Below, one piece after another: positions 1-6,657 of a stretch of DNA of 7,727 nt (positions are counted from its first letter, which is position 1; each line of letters starts with the position of its first letter). The translations under genes and the position numbers were made by a program. Source of the DNA: CAXQZM01 sp964228455 (GTDB taxonomy: Bacteria > Pseudomonadota > Alphaproteobacteria > UBA7985); assembly GCA_964228455.1 (NCBI GenBank), contig CAXQZM010000065.1, positions 1 through 7,727 of the forward strand. The letters run 5' to 3'. The notes under the pieces were generated by a model. It saw only the letters and a program-made list of their open reading frames with translations. It was not told the DNA's origin and searched no databases.

Positions 1-2
1 GT

Positions 3-620
3 GCTGTACTCGTTGGCTTTGCTGGAATAGGCCTTGTAGCTCTTGCAATTGGCGCAGATCCCAAGACTGATAGCCAATCTGTACAAGGCTATGTTCCTTG
101 GTGGGCAATAGCGTTACCTCTCTGGTCAGGCCTAATGTATGCAACGGCTCAAATTCTTATGAGATTTGTGCCCAAAGAAGTACCCGGCATGATGATCAGC
201 TTGTATACGCAAGGTCTAGCAGGCCTTTGGTGTGTAATCATAATTACGGTAGCTGCTTTTATTTGGCCTCAGGGTGGAAGTGTCGGGCATTTGAGTGCTG
301 TTCAAGAAGCCCTCAATTATCCAAGTATAATATGGGGATTTCTAATTTTTGGTGCCTTTTCCATGGCACTTTTAAGCCAAGCTTTCCGCTTTGCACCAGC
401 AGTCATATTGGGCCCGTTAGATTACGTTGCAGTCCTGGGCGCGTACGTCTTTGGATATCTGATACTTGGTGATTTGCCGCCGACCAATTCCTCAACCTCG
501 TTCTACCTTTTTGGTGCCGGTGCTATACTCATCTTAATTTCAGGTATCACGATCGTATACCGTGAATTAATTCTTCAGCAGCCTCTAGCATCAGCGAGTA
601 CTGCAGGCGAGGCTACCTAG
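3..620 (+). CDS. EamA/DMT-family permease, C-terminal part (5' end outside window)
   Basis: The reading frame is open from the left edge to a TAG stop and gives 205 residues without an internal stop, so the start lies upstream of the window. The first ATG in view, at 135, is internal: the 44 codons before it continue a hydrophobic membrane protein (VLVGFAGIGLVALAIGA, then a polar loop). About five or six membrane segments follow. Near the C-terminus comes the pattern APAVILGPLDYVAVLGAYVFG, a helix and a short ILGDLPP turn, and a last helix (YLFGAGAILILISGI) before a charged tail. This layout matches the second EamA repeat of drug/metabolite transporters in the inner membrane. Members export or import amino acids, nucleotides or other metabolites, and the substrate cannot be read from this part. 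It converges with rlmN 43 bases downstream. The family is well supported, the substrate unknown. Confidence 0.85.
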   Translation, partial: AVLVGFAGIGLVALAIGADPKTDSQSVQGYVPWWAIALPLWSGLMYATAQILMRFVPKEVPGMMISLYTQGLAGLWCVIIITVAAFIWPQGGSVGHLSAVQEALNYPSIIWGFLIFGAFSMALLSQAFRFAPAVILGPLDYVAVLGAYVFGYLILGDLPPTNSSTSFYLFGAGAILILISGITIVYRELILQQPLASASTAGEAT

Positions 621-663
621 ACTATTAACTATATTGAGAGCATAACAGAGGTAGTACGTAAGT
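621..663. other. Short convergent intergenic gap
   Basis: This 43-base AT-rich spacer lies between the stop of the EamA permease and the stop of rlmN, which read toward each other. I looked for a stem followed by a T run on either strand and found no convincing intrinsic terminator; the best pairing is a 4-base GTAG/CTAC match running into the end of rlmN. Termination here may be Rho-dependent or occur inside the opposing gene. Confidence 0.5.
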
Positions 664-1788
664 CTACTCGACGGCCGCAACTTGCGCTCGTAGATGGTCA
701 GCGGCAAGCCTATCTCGTTCACGACGGCTAAGCTTTTCTGACGTAGATTTAAGCTGTCCGCAAGCTGCCATGATGTCTTCACCACGAGTTTGACGCACGG
801 GAGCAGATAGCCCTGCACCAACTACAATATCCTGGAAAGCAGCTATTCTTAGAGGGTCGGAACACTCGAAATTTGATCCTGGCCAAGGGTTAAATGGAAT
901 AAGGTTCACTTTGGCAGGAATACGGGAGAGGATTTTTACAAGCCGACGAGCATCCGCATCACTATCGTTAATACCTTTTAACATTACGTACTCAAACGTG
1001 ATCCGGCGCGCATTCGACACTCCAGGATATTCACGGCAAGCTAAAAGAAGCTCTTCGAGCGGATACTTCTTGTTGATAGGCATTATTTCACTTCGGGTAT
1101 CATTATCAACCGCATGGAGAGAAACCGCTAAATTAACATTGAGCTCTTCCCCGCATCGGCGCATTTCAGGAACAACACCGGAAGTGGATAAGGTGATGCG
1201 ACGCTTTGATAGAGCAAGGCCTTCGCCATCCATAATAATTTTTAAAGCCGTTTTTACTGCTTCATAGTTATATAGAGGCTCCCCCATACCCATCATGACA
1301 ACATTAGAGATAAGGCGAGTGCCTCCTGAGGGTGTGGGCCACTCACCAAATGCATCACGTGCAAGCATGAACTGCCCAAGTATTTCTCCAGATGTCAAAT
1401 TACGCACTAATCTCTGAGTTCCGGTGTGACAGAATTTGCAAGTTAGCGTGCAACCTACTTGCGAGGATACACAAAGAGTTCCTCGATCTGACTCGGGAAT
1501 ATGAACGGTTTCAGCTTCCTCTCCGTCTTCATATGAGAGAAGCCATTTAGATGTACCATCTGTAGAGTTAAGGGCTTCCTTAACCGTCGGCCGCGCAATT
1601 ACAAATCTGTCCGCTAAATCATTTCTAAAAGATTTTGACAAATTAGACATGCTGTCAAACTCAGTTGTACCTTGGTAGTACAACCAGTGCCACAATTGCT
1701 TAGCTCGAAATGCAGGATGCCCAAGTTGAGTTACCTCATCTGTAAGCGCTTTCCTACTTAGGCCAATTAAATTGGTTTTGTTGGCCAT
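664..1788 (-). CDS. rlmN: Dual-specificity 23S rRNA A2503 / tRNA A37 C2-methyltransferase RlmN
   Basis: This radical SAM enzyme methylates C2 of A2503 in 23S rRNA and, in studied members, A37 of some tRNAs, which tunes decoding fidelity. All landmarks are present in the 374 residues, the usual family length. The 4Fe-4S ligands form CxxxCxxC at C113, C117 and C120. C106, seven residues before the cluster, and C343 in the C-terminal RGEDIMAACGQL motif correspond to the two catalytic cysteines, the latter being the one that carries the methyl group. The SAM-binding GMGEP motif is at 167-171, and an N-terminal helical RNA-binding region covers about 1-100. A lysine/arginine-rich tail follows C343. 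The ATG at 1788 lies only 3 bases after the stop of the upstream permease and has no clear Shine-Dalgarno sequence, which suggests translation by coupling or re-initiation. The lack of Cfr-type resistance context and the RlmN-like tail argue against Cfr. Confidence is high. Confidence 0.97.
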   Translation of the reverse strand: MANKTNLIGLSRKALTDEVTQLGHPAFRAKQLWHWLYYQGTTEFDSMSNLSKSFRNDLADRFVIARPTVKEALNSTDGTSKWLLSYEDGEEAETVHIPESDRGTLCVSSQVGCTLTCKFCHTGTQRLVRNLTSGEILGQFMLARDAFGEWPTPSGGTRLISNVVMMGMGEPLYNYEAVKTALKIIMDGEGLALSKRRITLSTSGVVPEMRRCGEELNVNLAVSLHAVDNDTRSEIMPINKKYPLEELLLACREYPGVSNARRITFEYVMLKGINDSDADARRLVKILSRIPAKVNLIPFNPWPGSNFECSDPLRIAAFQDIVVGAGLSAPVRQTRGEDIMAACGQLKSTSEKLSRRERDRLAADHLRAQVAAVE

Positions 1789-1791
1789 TGC

Positions 1792-3228
1792 TTACAGGAA
1801 GACAAACATGACAATCACAAAGATTGGCATTAGGACAGAAAAGGACCATGCCATATACCCAAAAAAGGTAGGCATCTTCACCTTCTCATTTTCAGCAATT
1901 GCTTTGACCATAAAATTAGGTGCGTTGCCTATGTATGAGAGTGCCCCCATAAATACTGCACCCATTGAAATTGCAAGCAATGTAGTTGCAAAAGTAGTCA
2001 TAAATGCGTCCGGACTTGCGCCAACTGCCTTAAAGAACACCAAGTAAGTTGGGGCGTTATCTAAGAACCCCGATAGAAGCCCTGTGGCCCAGAAATATGC
2101 CTGTGGGAGAGGCTGTCCATCTGCTGCGGATACCAGTCCAATTATGAAGCCTAGGGACCCGTCTGCGCCGCCTTTCAAGATAGCAATTACGGGTGCGATT
2201 GTTAGGAAGATGCCAATGAAAAGTTTGGCAACCTCGACAATTGGAAACCAATTGAACCCATTATTTGCTCGACTGTCGTTATTGGTGAGCCTTAGAGACA
2301 GGATAGTAATAACAATAAGCAAAAGATCACGTGTCAAATTTTGGGTTTTATAATCAACCGTAAATAATTTGATTGGTTGCCAGTCGGGTTTCCAGGTGCC
2401 GGACAAGAGCACTGCGCCCACTATACCAACAAGAAGGAGAAAATTAATTAGGCCCTCAACCCTTAATGGTGCGTGAGGCGTCATGTCAGACACTTTCATG
2501 GCGGCAGGGTTTTCATGTGGATAATAATAAAATCTATCAAGCAAGTAGTAGACGATTAGCACTAAAACTGAGACCAAGACCATTGGCCAAAACATTGCTT
2601 GAGTAGGCCAGAAAAAACTGATCCCATTGAGGAAGCCTAGGAAGAGTGGGGGGTCACCAAGAGGAGTTAGAGACCCTCCAATGTTTGCAACCAAGAATAT
2701 GAAAAATATTACAGTATGCACCTTATATTTTCGATCCTTATTCGCCCTAAGGAGTGGGCGAATGAGGAGCATAGCAGCACCTGTAGTTCCCATCCAAGAT
2801 GCGAGCACTGTCCCAATTACTAATATCGCCACGTTCGTTTCCGCATGACCTGTGAGCGTACCCTTGACGTGGATACCTCCAGCTACTGTGAACAGAGCAA
2901 GTAAAAGCAATATGAAAGGTATGTATTCGTGGAACAGAACCTCGAGTATAACGAATAAGGAGGTCTCCCAACTTATGAAGAGAAGACACGGTATTAGGAA
3001 ACAAGCAGCCCAAAACCCTGCAATCTTACCAAAATTTTCATGCCAGAAGTGAGGTGCAATTACGGGGAATGTAGCAATTGATAGCAACATCCCAACGAAT
3101 GGAATTCCCCACTCTAGGCCTAAGGTGTTCCCTTTCAGAGCAAGTGCGCTCTCGGCTGCAAAAGCTGATTGTGGAGACAATACTATGGCAAATAAAGATA
3201 AGGCGGTTAATAAACGTGCTGATAACAT
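1792..3228 (-). CDS. IT-superfamily permease, putative sodium:proton antiporter (NhaD/CitMHS-like)
   Basis: This is a 478-residue inner membrane protein with about 11-13 hydrophobic segments. It probably exchanges Na+ for H+, although the wider ion-transporter superfamily also carries citrate, arsenite and dicarboxylates. Family hallmarks are a glycine/proline re-entrant motif in the first half (NIGGSLTPLGDPPLFLGF, residues 182-199), its counterpart in the second half (GFLDNAPTYLVFF, 387-399), and SYIGNAPNFMVKA near 431-443. The first motif differs from the GGAWSPIGDVTT form of classical NhaD as I remember it, so substrate and symbol are left open. I chose the ATG at 3228 rather than the one at 3282. 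It has an AAAGG site 7 bases upstream, leaves a 10-base gap instead of a 44-base overlap with bpt, and starts a signal-peptide-like segment with an AFA-AE cleavage-type site near residue 24. It sits between bpt and rlmN, 3 bases from the latter. Confidence 0.88.
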   Translation of the reverse strand: MLSARLLTALSLFAIVLSPQSAFAAESALALKGNTLGLEWGIPFVGMLLSIATFPVIAPHFWHENFGKIAGFWAACFLIPCLLFISWETSLFVILEVLFHEYIPFILLLLALFTVAGGIHVKGTLTGHAETNVAILVIGTVLASWMGTTGAAMLLIRPLLRANKDRKYKVHTVIFFIFLVANIGGSLTPLGDPPLFLGFLNGISFFWPTQAMFWPMVLVSVLVLIVYYLLDRFYYYPHENPAAMKVSDMTPHAPLRVEGLINFLLLVGIVGAVLLSGTWKPDWQPIKLFTVDYKTQNLTRDLLLIVITILSLRLTNNDSRANNGFNWFPIVEVAKLFIGIFLTIAPVIAILKGGADGSLGFIIGLVSAADGQPLPQAYFWATGLLSGFLDNAPTYLVFFKAVGASPDAFMTTFATTLLAISMGAVFMGALSYIGNAPNFMVKAIAENEKVKMPTFFGYMAWSFSVLMPIFVIVMFVFL

Positions 3229-3235
3229 CGGCGCG

Positions 3236-3240
3236 CCTTT
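3236..3240 (-). promoter_or_regulatory. Ribosome binding site that sets the antiporter start
   Basis: On the minus strand AAAGG lies 7 bases before the ATG at 3228 and overlaps the TAA stop of bpt (stop at 3241-3239). The farther in-frame ATG at 3282 has no purine-rich site in front. The overlap of stop codon and ribosome site suggests that translation of the antiporter is coupled to that of bpt. Confidence 0.6.
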
Positions 3241-3991
3241 AGTAGTTTTCGTTGTTCTTGGGAAGCGCTTGCCATGCACCATTTATGCAAATCTCTGCAG
3301 GAGAAAATTGAGCTTTGTAGGCCATTTTTTTTGATCCTTTTACCCAGTATCCAAGGTGCACATGGGGTAATTCTGCTTTTGCAGCCGTAGCTATAAGTGA
3401 CAGTATGACAAATGTTCCTAAGGATGGATAACTTGGGTTCAGTGAGAAATAAGAGTAAACCGCGGACAGTCCGTCTGGAAGTAAATCTGCTAGACAAGCG
3501 GCGACTAGTGGACCCTCTGCACTTCCTTTACGCCAGGTGAGCAATTTAGTTTTAACGGGTGTGTCACTGACCATCGCTGCAAAGTCTTGACGGGTCATGT
3601 TTGCCATAGATCCGCCTCCATGCCGGCCCTGCACATATTTTGTAAAAAGAACCCAGTGCTCGTGATCAATGACGGGCGCCTCCAAAGAGAGATGCAAGGC
3701 ATCGTATTTTCGGATAAGCCGACGCTGCGTCTTGTTGGGTTGAAAATCAAGTGCTCGAACCCGCAGTGGCTGGCAAGCTTGACAGTCTGGACAGATGGGT
3801 TGGTAGGCTGCGTCGTGGCTTCTTCGAAAGCCATTGTTAGTTAATTCTGCAAAGCCCTCGCTATCGCCCTTTTGGATTAATGTAACCAGCTTTTGTTCAT
3901 TCAAGTTGGGTAGATATGGGCATGAATCCGGGCGCGAAGTAAGAAAAATACGCTCCACTGCCTCCCAATTAAAAGGTTTCATGCCTGACAT
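3239..3991 (-). CDS. bpt: Aspartate/glutamate leucyltransferase (bacterial Ate/Bpt family)
   Basis: Bpt transfers leucine from Leu-tRNA to proteins with N-terminal Asp or Glu, creating an N-degron that ClpS delivers to ClpAP. It is cytoplasmic and is often annotated simply as arginyltransferase. The 250-residue length is normal. The N-terminal ATE domain has CPYLP at 24-28, GFRRS at 54-58 and a CPDCQAC cluster (C67, C70, C73) of the kind linked to metal or Fe-S binding in this family. The C-terminal domain has the GNAT-like core YSYFSLNPSYPSLGTF (179-194) and HLGYWVKGSKKMAYKAQFSP (212-231), both diagnostic. The ATG at 3991 has only a weak ribosome site, and a second ATG at 3982 (MKPFNWE) is a possible start. 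It is the first gene of the leftward cluster with the antiporter and rlmN, and diverges from ilvD across 80 bases. No ClpS or ClpA gene is in view. Confidence 0.94.
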   Translation of the reverse strand: MSGMKPFNWEAVERIFLTSRPDSCPYLPNLNEQKLVTLIQKGDSEGFAELTNNGFRRSHDAAYQPICPDCQACQPLRVRALDFQPNKTQRRLIRKYDALHLSLEAPVIDHEHWVLFTKYVQGRHGGGSMANMTRQDFAAMVSDTPVKTKLLTWRKGSAEGPLVAACLADLLPDGLSAVYSYFSLNPSYPSLGTFVILSLIATAAKAELPHVHLGYWVKGSKKMAYKAQFSPAEICINGAWQALPKNNENY

Positions 3992-4071
3992 CTTTACTAA
4001 ATAGGTTGATCGCCGTTGATTTAAAACCGGAAAACCGCTTTAGGACGCACTGAATTCGCAGGAGGTTAAAC
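3992..4071. promoter_or_regulatory. Divergent intergenic region between bpt and ilvD, presumed to hold both promoters
   Basis: Both flanking genes read away from this 80-base gap, so it should contain the start signals for the bpt cluster and for ilvD. Two pairs of short direct repeats stand out: GTTGAT at 4005-4010 and 4015-4020 (10-base period) and AAAACCG at 4023-4029 and 4031-4037 (8-base period). They could be regulator contacts or chance. The best sigma-70-like pair toward ilvD, TTGATT at 4016 with TTTAGG at 4039, has a poor -10 box, so I do not call an exact promoter. There is no room for a leader-peptide attenuator and no terminator-like hairpin. Confidence 0.45.
4060..4065 (+). promoter_or_regulatory. 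Strong Shine-Dalgarno site of ilvD
   Basis: A perfect AGGAGG lies 6 bases before the ATG at 4072 and fixes the ilvD start. It is the only consensus ribosome site in the window; the other genes have weak or degenerate ones, so high translation of ilvD is likely. Confidence 0.85.
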
Positions 4072-5790
4072 ATGGCTAAAATTGATAAATCTAAACTACC
4101 AAGTCGCCACACAACAGTTGGTCCAGCTCGCGCACCGCACCGGTCTTATCTTCATGCTATGGGTTTAGGCGATGAAGCTATTGCGCAACCTTTGATCGGT
4201 GTTGCCACTACCTGGAACGAAGCTGCTCCTTGTAACATTTCTCTGGCTCGCCAGGCGCAGGTGGTAAAAAAAGGCGTCGAGGCAGCTCAAGGCACGCCAA
4301 GAGAGTTTACAACAATCACGGTGACTGATGGAATCGCAATGGGCCATGAGGGCATGAAGTCGTCTCTTGTATCTAGAGAAGTAATTGCTGACTCAGTGGA
4401 GCTTACGATGCGTGGTCATTGTTATGATGCATTAGTTGGCCTTGCTGGTTGCGATAAATCTCTACCTGGAATGATGATGGCTATGGTGCGATTAGATGTG
4501 CCTTCTGTGTTTCTATACGGTGGATCAATCCTGCCTGGAAGTTTTAAAGGTAAAGACGTAACAGTGCAGGATCTTTTTGAGGCCGTTGGACAGCATGCCG
4601 TTGGTGATATGTCAGATGAAGACCTACATTTGCTTGAGTGTATGGCCTGCCCGTCGGCTGGCTCTTGTGGAGCTCAGTTTACGGCCAACACTATGGCCTG
4701 TGTGTCTGAAGCTATTGGCTTGGCACTGCCTCATTCTGCGGGCGCCCCTGCTCCATATGAAATACGTGATACATATGCGTACAAATCAGGTGAAGCAGTG
4801 ATGAACTTGGTGGAGAAGCAGATACGCCCTCGTCAAATTGTAACCCGCAAAGCTCTAGAAAATGCTGCACGTGTAGTGGCCGCCTCTGGTGGCTCAACCA
4901 ATGCCGGCTTGCATCTGCCTGCGATTGCGAATGAGTGTGGTATTGATTTTGATCTTCATGATGTTTGTGACATTTTTAAAGATACACCATACATTGCTGA
5001 TCTTAAGCCTGGTGGTAAGTTTGTAGCCAAGGACATGTTTGAAGTCGGTGGTGTTCCTTTGCTTATAAAAGCCCTGATAGAGGGTGGCTACATGCACACA
5101 GAGGAAATGACTGTGACGGGCAAAACCCTGGGAGAGAATCATGATACGATTCCATGGAACGCTGATCAAAAAGTCATCTTCCCCACTTCTAATCCATTAT
5201 CACCAACTGGCGGTGTCGTCGGTTTGAAGGGGAATCTTGCCCCCGAAGGAGCAATTGTGAAGGTCGCTGGAATGGCCAAGCGCTTTTTCTCTGGTCCAGC
5301 GCGGGTCTTTGAGTGTGAGGAAGACTGTTTTTCTGCAGTGCAGGGGCAGCGTTATGAAGACGGTGAGGTTCTAGTTATCCGAAACGAAGGCCCAAAAGGT
5401 GGTCCTGGCATGCGTGAAATGTTGTCAACGACGGCAGCCATCTATGGTCAGGGCCGCGGCGATAAGGTTGCATTGATTACAGATGGCCGCTTTTCTGGCG
5501 CAACTAGGGGTTTTTGTATTGGGCATGTTGGTCCAGAGGCTGCTGTCGGAGGGCCAATTGGTCTTTTAAAAGATGGTGATTTGATAACTATTGATGCAGA
5601 TGAAGGAACTATTGAAGTCGATGTTGATGCTGATGAAATGGTGCGTAGACGTAAGAAATGGCAGCCACGAACACACAACTATAATTCAGGTGCTATTTGG
5701 CGTTATGCTCAAACGGTAGGTTCGACTGAAAAAGGAGCTGTTTGCCACCCTGGTGCTAAGGCTGAAACCCATGTATTCGCAGAGATCTAG
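4072..5790 (+). CDS. ilvD: Dihydroxy-acid dehydratase
   Basis: The enzyme dehydrates 2,3-dihydroxy-isovalerate and 2,3-dihydroxy-3-methylvalerate to the 2-keto acids that yield valine and isoleucine, and it feeds leucine and pantothenate synthesis. It is cytoplasmic and needs an Fe-S cluster and Mg2+. The 572 residues are full length for the family. Visible landmarks are C54 (in APCNISL), C127 in GCDKSLPG, C199 in CPSAGSCGAQFTANTMA, D86 in TDGIAMGHEGM, K129 (the lysine that is carbamylated and binds Mg2+ in solved structures), GGSTNAGLHLPAIA (272-285) and DGRFSGATRGFCIGHVGPEA (471-490), where S475 is the expected catalytic base. Three well-spaced cysteines fit the oxygen-tolerant 2Fe-2S branch rather than the E. 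coli 4Fe-4S type. IlvD/Edd relatives include sugar-acid dehydratases, but no sugar genes are nearby. It stands alone, with no other ilv gene in view. Confidence 0.94.
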   Translation: MAKIDKSKLPSRHTTVGPARAPHRSYLHAMGLGDEAIAQPLIGVATTWNEAAPCNISLARQAQVVKKGVEAAQGTPREFTTITVTDGIAMGHEGMKSSLVSREVIADSVELTMRGHCYDALVGLAGCDKSLPGMMMAMVRLDVPSVFLYGGSILPGSFKGKDVTVQDLFEAVGQHAVGDMSDEDLHLLECMACPSAGSCGAQFTANTMACVSEAIGLALPHSAGAPAPYEIRDTYAYKSGEAVMNLVEKQIRPRQIVTRKALENAARVVAASGGSTNAGLHLPAIANECGIDFDLHDVCDIFKDTPYIADLKPGGKFVAKDMFEVGGVPLLIKALIEGGYMHTEEMTVTGKTLGENHDTIPWNADQKVIFPTSNPLSPTGGVVGLKGNLAPEGAIVKVAGMAKRFFSGPARVFECEEDCFSAVQGQRYEDGEVLVIRNEGPKGGPGMREMLSTTAAIYGQGRGDKVALITDGRFSGATRGFCIGHVGPEAAVGGPIGLLKDGDLITIDADEGTIEVDVDADEMVRRRKKWQPRTHNYNSGAIWRYAQTVGSTEKGAVCHPGAKAETHVFAEI

Positions 5791-5877
5791 GTTGGTAGGA
5801 GCTGGCATTTACGTTAAGTAATCTTTTCTCTCCGGTCAGTAGATTTTGAATCTGGATAGCGCTCGATATGTGACCGA
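5791..5877. other. Convergent intergenic gap with weak stem-loops
   Basis: ilvD and the TauE/SafE gene end facing this 87-base gap. It contains a small hairpin AGATT-TTG-AATCT at 5841-5853, enclosed by a 6-base inverted repeat CGGTCA (5833-5838) / TGACCG (5871-5876). No T run follows on either strand, so it is not a standard intrinsic terminator, although an RNA end or Rho-dependent stop in this gap is plausible. Confidence 0.35.
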
Positions 5878-6657
5878 TTAAAGGCCAGCATATGCGGACC
5901 AAACTCCATCAAAGAGGGAAATCCCGAGCCTAGCAGCAGCTACTAGCGCGAGAGCCATTATCATTCTTCGCTGGTTGGCAGTGTTTACAAAGCGTGCCAA
6001 CGGGCCGCCAACAAATACCGCCAACATAGCTAAGAATGCGCCCACGAATGCAATTTGTAGGTCTGTTTCATTAAAATTAGCTCCAGATCCGAGAATAATT
6101 CGCGAGCCCGAGGTCATGAAAAATAATGGGCAAATCGACGCAATAAAGGCAGTGCCAACAATTCCGCGTGAGAAAAAATATGGCGCAATAGTTGGCCCAG
6201 GCATGCCTATGGTTCCAGTCATAAATCCAGTTGCGCCGCCACCGACCCAAGTTTTGGATAATAGCGTCGAGTTAGCGAGAGAGGCTCGCCCTATCAAATT
6301 AATTCCGGCAAAAACTATCACAATCAGTCCAAAAGTTTGGAATAGAGCTCGCACCCAAGGCACGTCCCCAAAATAAAACGCTAAAGCATAACCCACAGAC
6401 ATGCCCAATATTGTAGGTGGCATTACCACAAGCGTCTCAGACCAGCGTAACTCGTGCCTGAGTTGAATCATTGTTGTGACAGTTACTCCCATTCCAATTA
6501 TGGCGCCAATATAAACAGCAGTGAACGGCTCGTATACCGCGAGGACAAAACCTGATAGGATAATCCCAAAACCCATGCCTGCAATCCTTTGAATAAGTGA
6601 TCCAAAGAATGCTGCTAAGAGCAATCCAGGCGCTACTTGGAAAATATCAACCAGCAT
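5878..6657 (-). CDS. TauE/SafE-family sulfite or organosulfur exporter-like permease (copy 1)
   Basis: This is a 259-residue inner membrane protein with about eight hydrophobic helices in two halves, the typical size of a TauE/SafE protein. Studied members move sulfite, sulfoacetate or other small anions out of the cell; the substrate here is unknown. Landmarks are FGSLIQRIAGMGFGIIL (18-34), which opens the first repeat, and GGGATGFMTGTIGMPGPTIA (139-158), which opens the second and has the PGP turn of the family. The ATG at 6657 is preferred and overlaps the preceding gene's stop by 11 bases. A TTG four codons upstream (6669) would give 263 residues and a 23-base overlap, and neither start has a good ribosome site. 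It lies directly after a second TauE/SafE gene on the same strand, so the two are almost certainly co-transcribed and probably translationally coupled. Family confidence is high, exact start moderate. Confidence 0.88.
   Translation of the reverse strand: MLVDIFQVAPGLLLAAFFGSLIQRIAGMGFGIILSGFVLAVYEPFTAVYIGAIIGMGVTVTTMIQLRHELRWSETLVVMPPTILGMSVGYALAFYFGDVPWVRALFQTFGLIVIVFAGINLIGRASLANSTLLSKTWVGGGATGFMTGTIGMPGPTIAPYFFSRGIVGTAFIASICPLFFMTSGSRIILGSGANFNETDLQIAFVGAFLAMLAVFVGGPLARFVNTANQRRMIMALALVAAARLGISLFDGVWSAYAGL

Noticed and set aside
98..472. A 124-codon open frame on the + strand overlapping the EamA permease
   Set aside because: It lies in another frame of a clearly coding membrane protein, has a Ser/Cys/Arg-rich composition and no family resemblance: a shadow.
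664..1788. A Cfr-type antibiotic resistance methyltransferase
   Set aside because: The cysteine layout, the RGEDIMAACGQL end motif and the length fit housekeeping RlmN, and no resistance or mobile context is present.
3230..3237. The GGCGCGCC palindrome just before the antiporter start, as an operator or cloning scar
   Set aside because: A single 8-base palindrome with natural flanking sequence on both sides and no other sign of engineering; most likely chance.
3229..3282. An 18-residue N-terminal extension of the antiporter starting at the ATG at 3282
   Set aside because: It would overlap bpt by 44 bases, has no ribosome site, and puts basic polar residues before a segment that looks like a signal peptide.
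5833..5876. The nested inverted repeats after ilvD as an intrinsic terminator
   Set aside because: The stems are short (5 and 6 base pairs), the outer loop is long, and no T run follows on either strand.
5975..6376. A 133-codon open frame on the + strand opposite TauE/SafE copy 1
   Set aside because: It is antisense to a well-supported gene and has low-complexity Pro/Ala/Lys-rich content of the kind given by the complement of a membrane protein gene.
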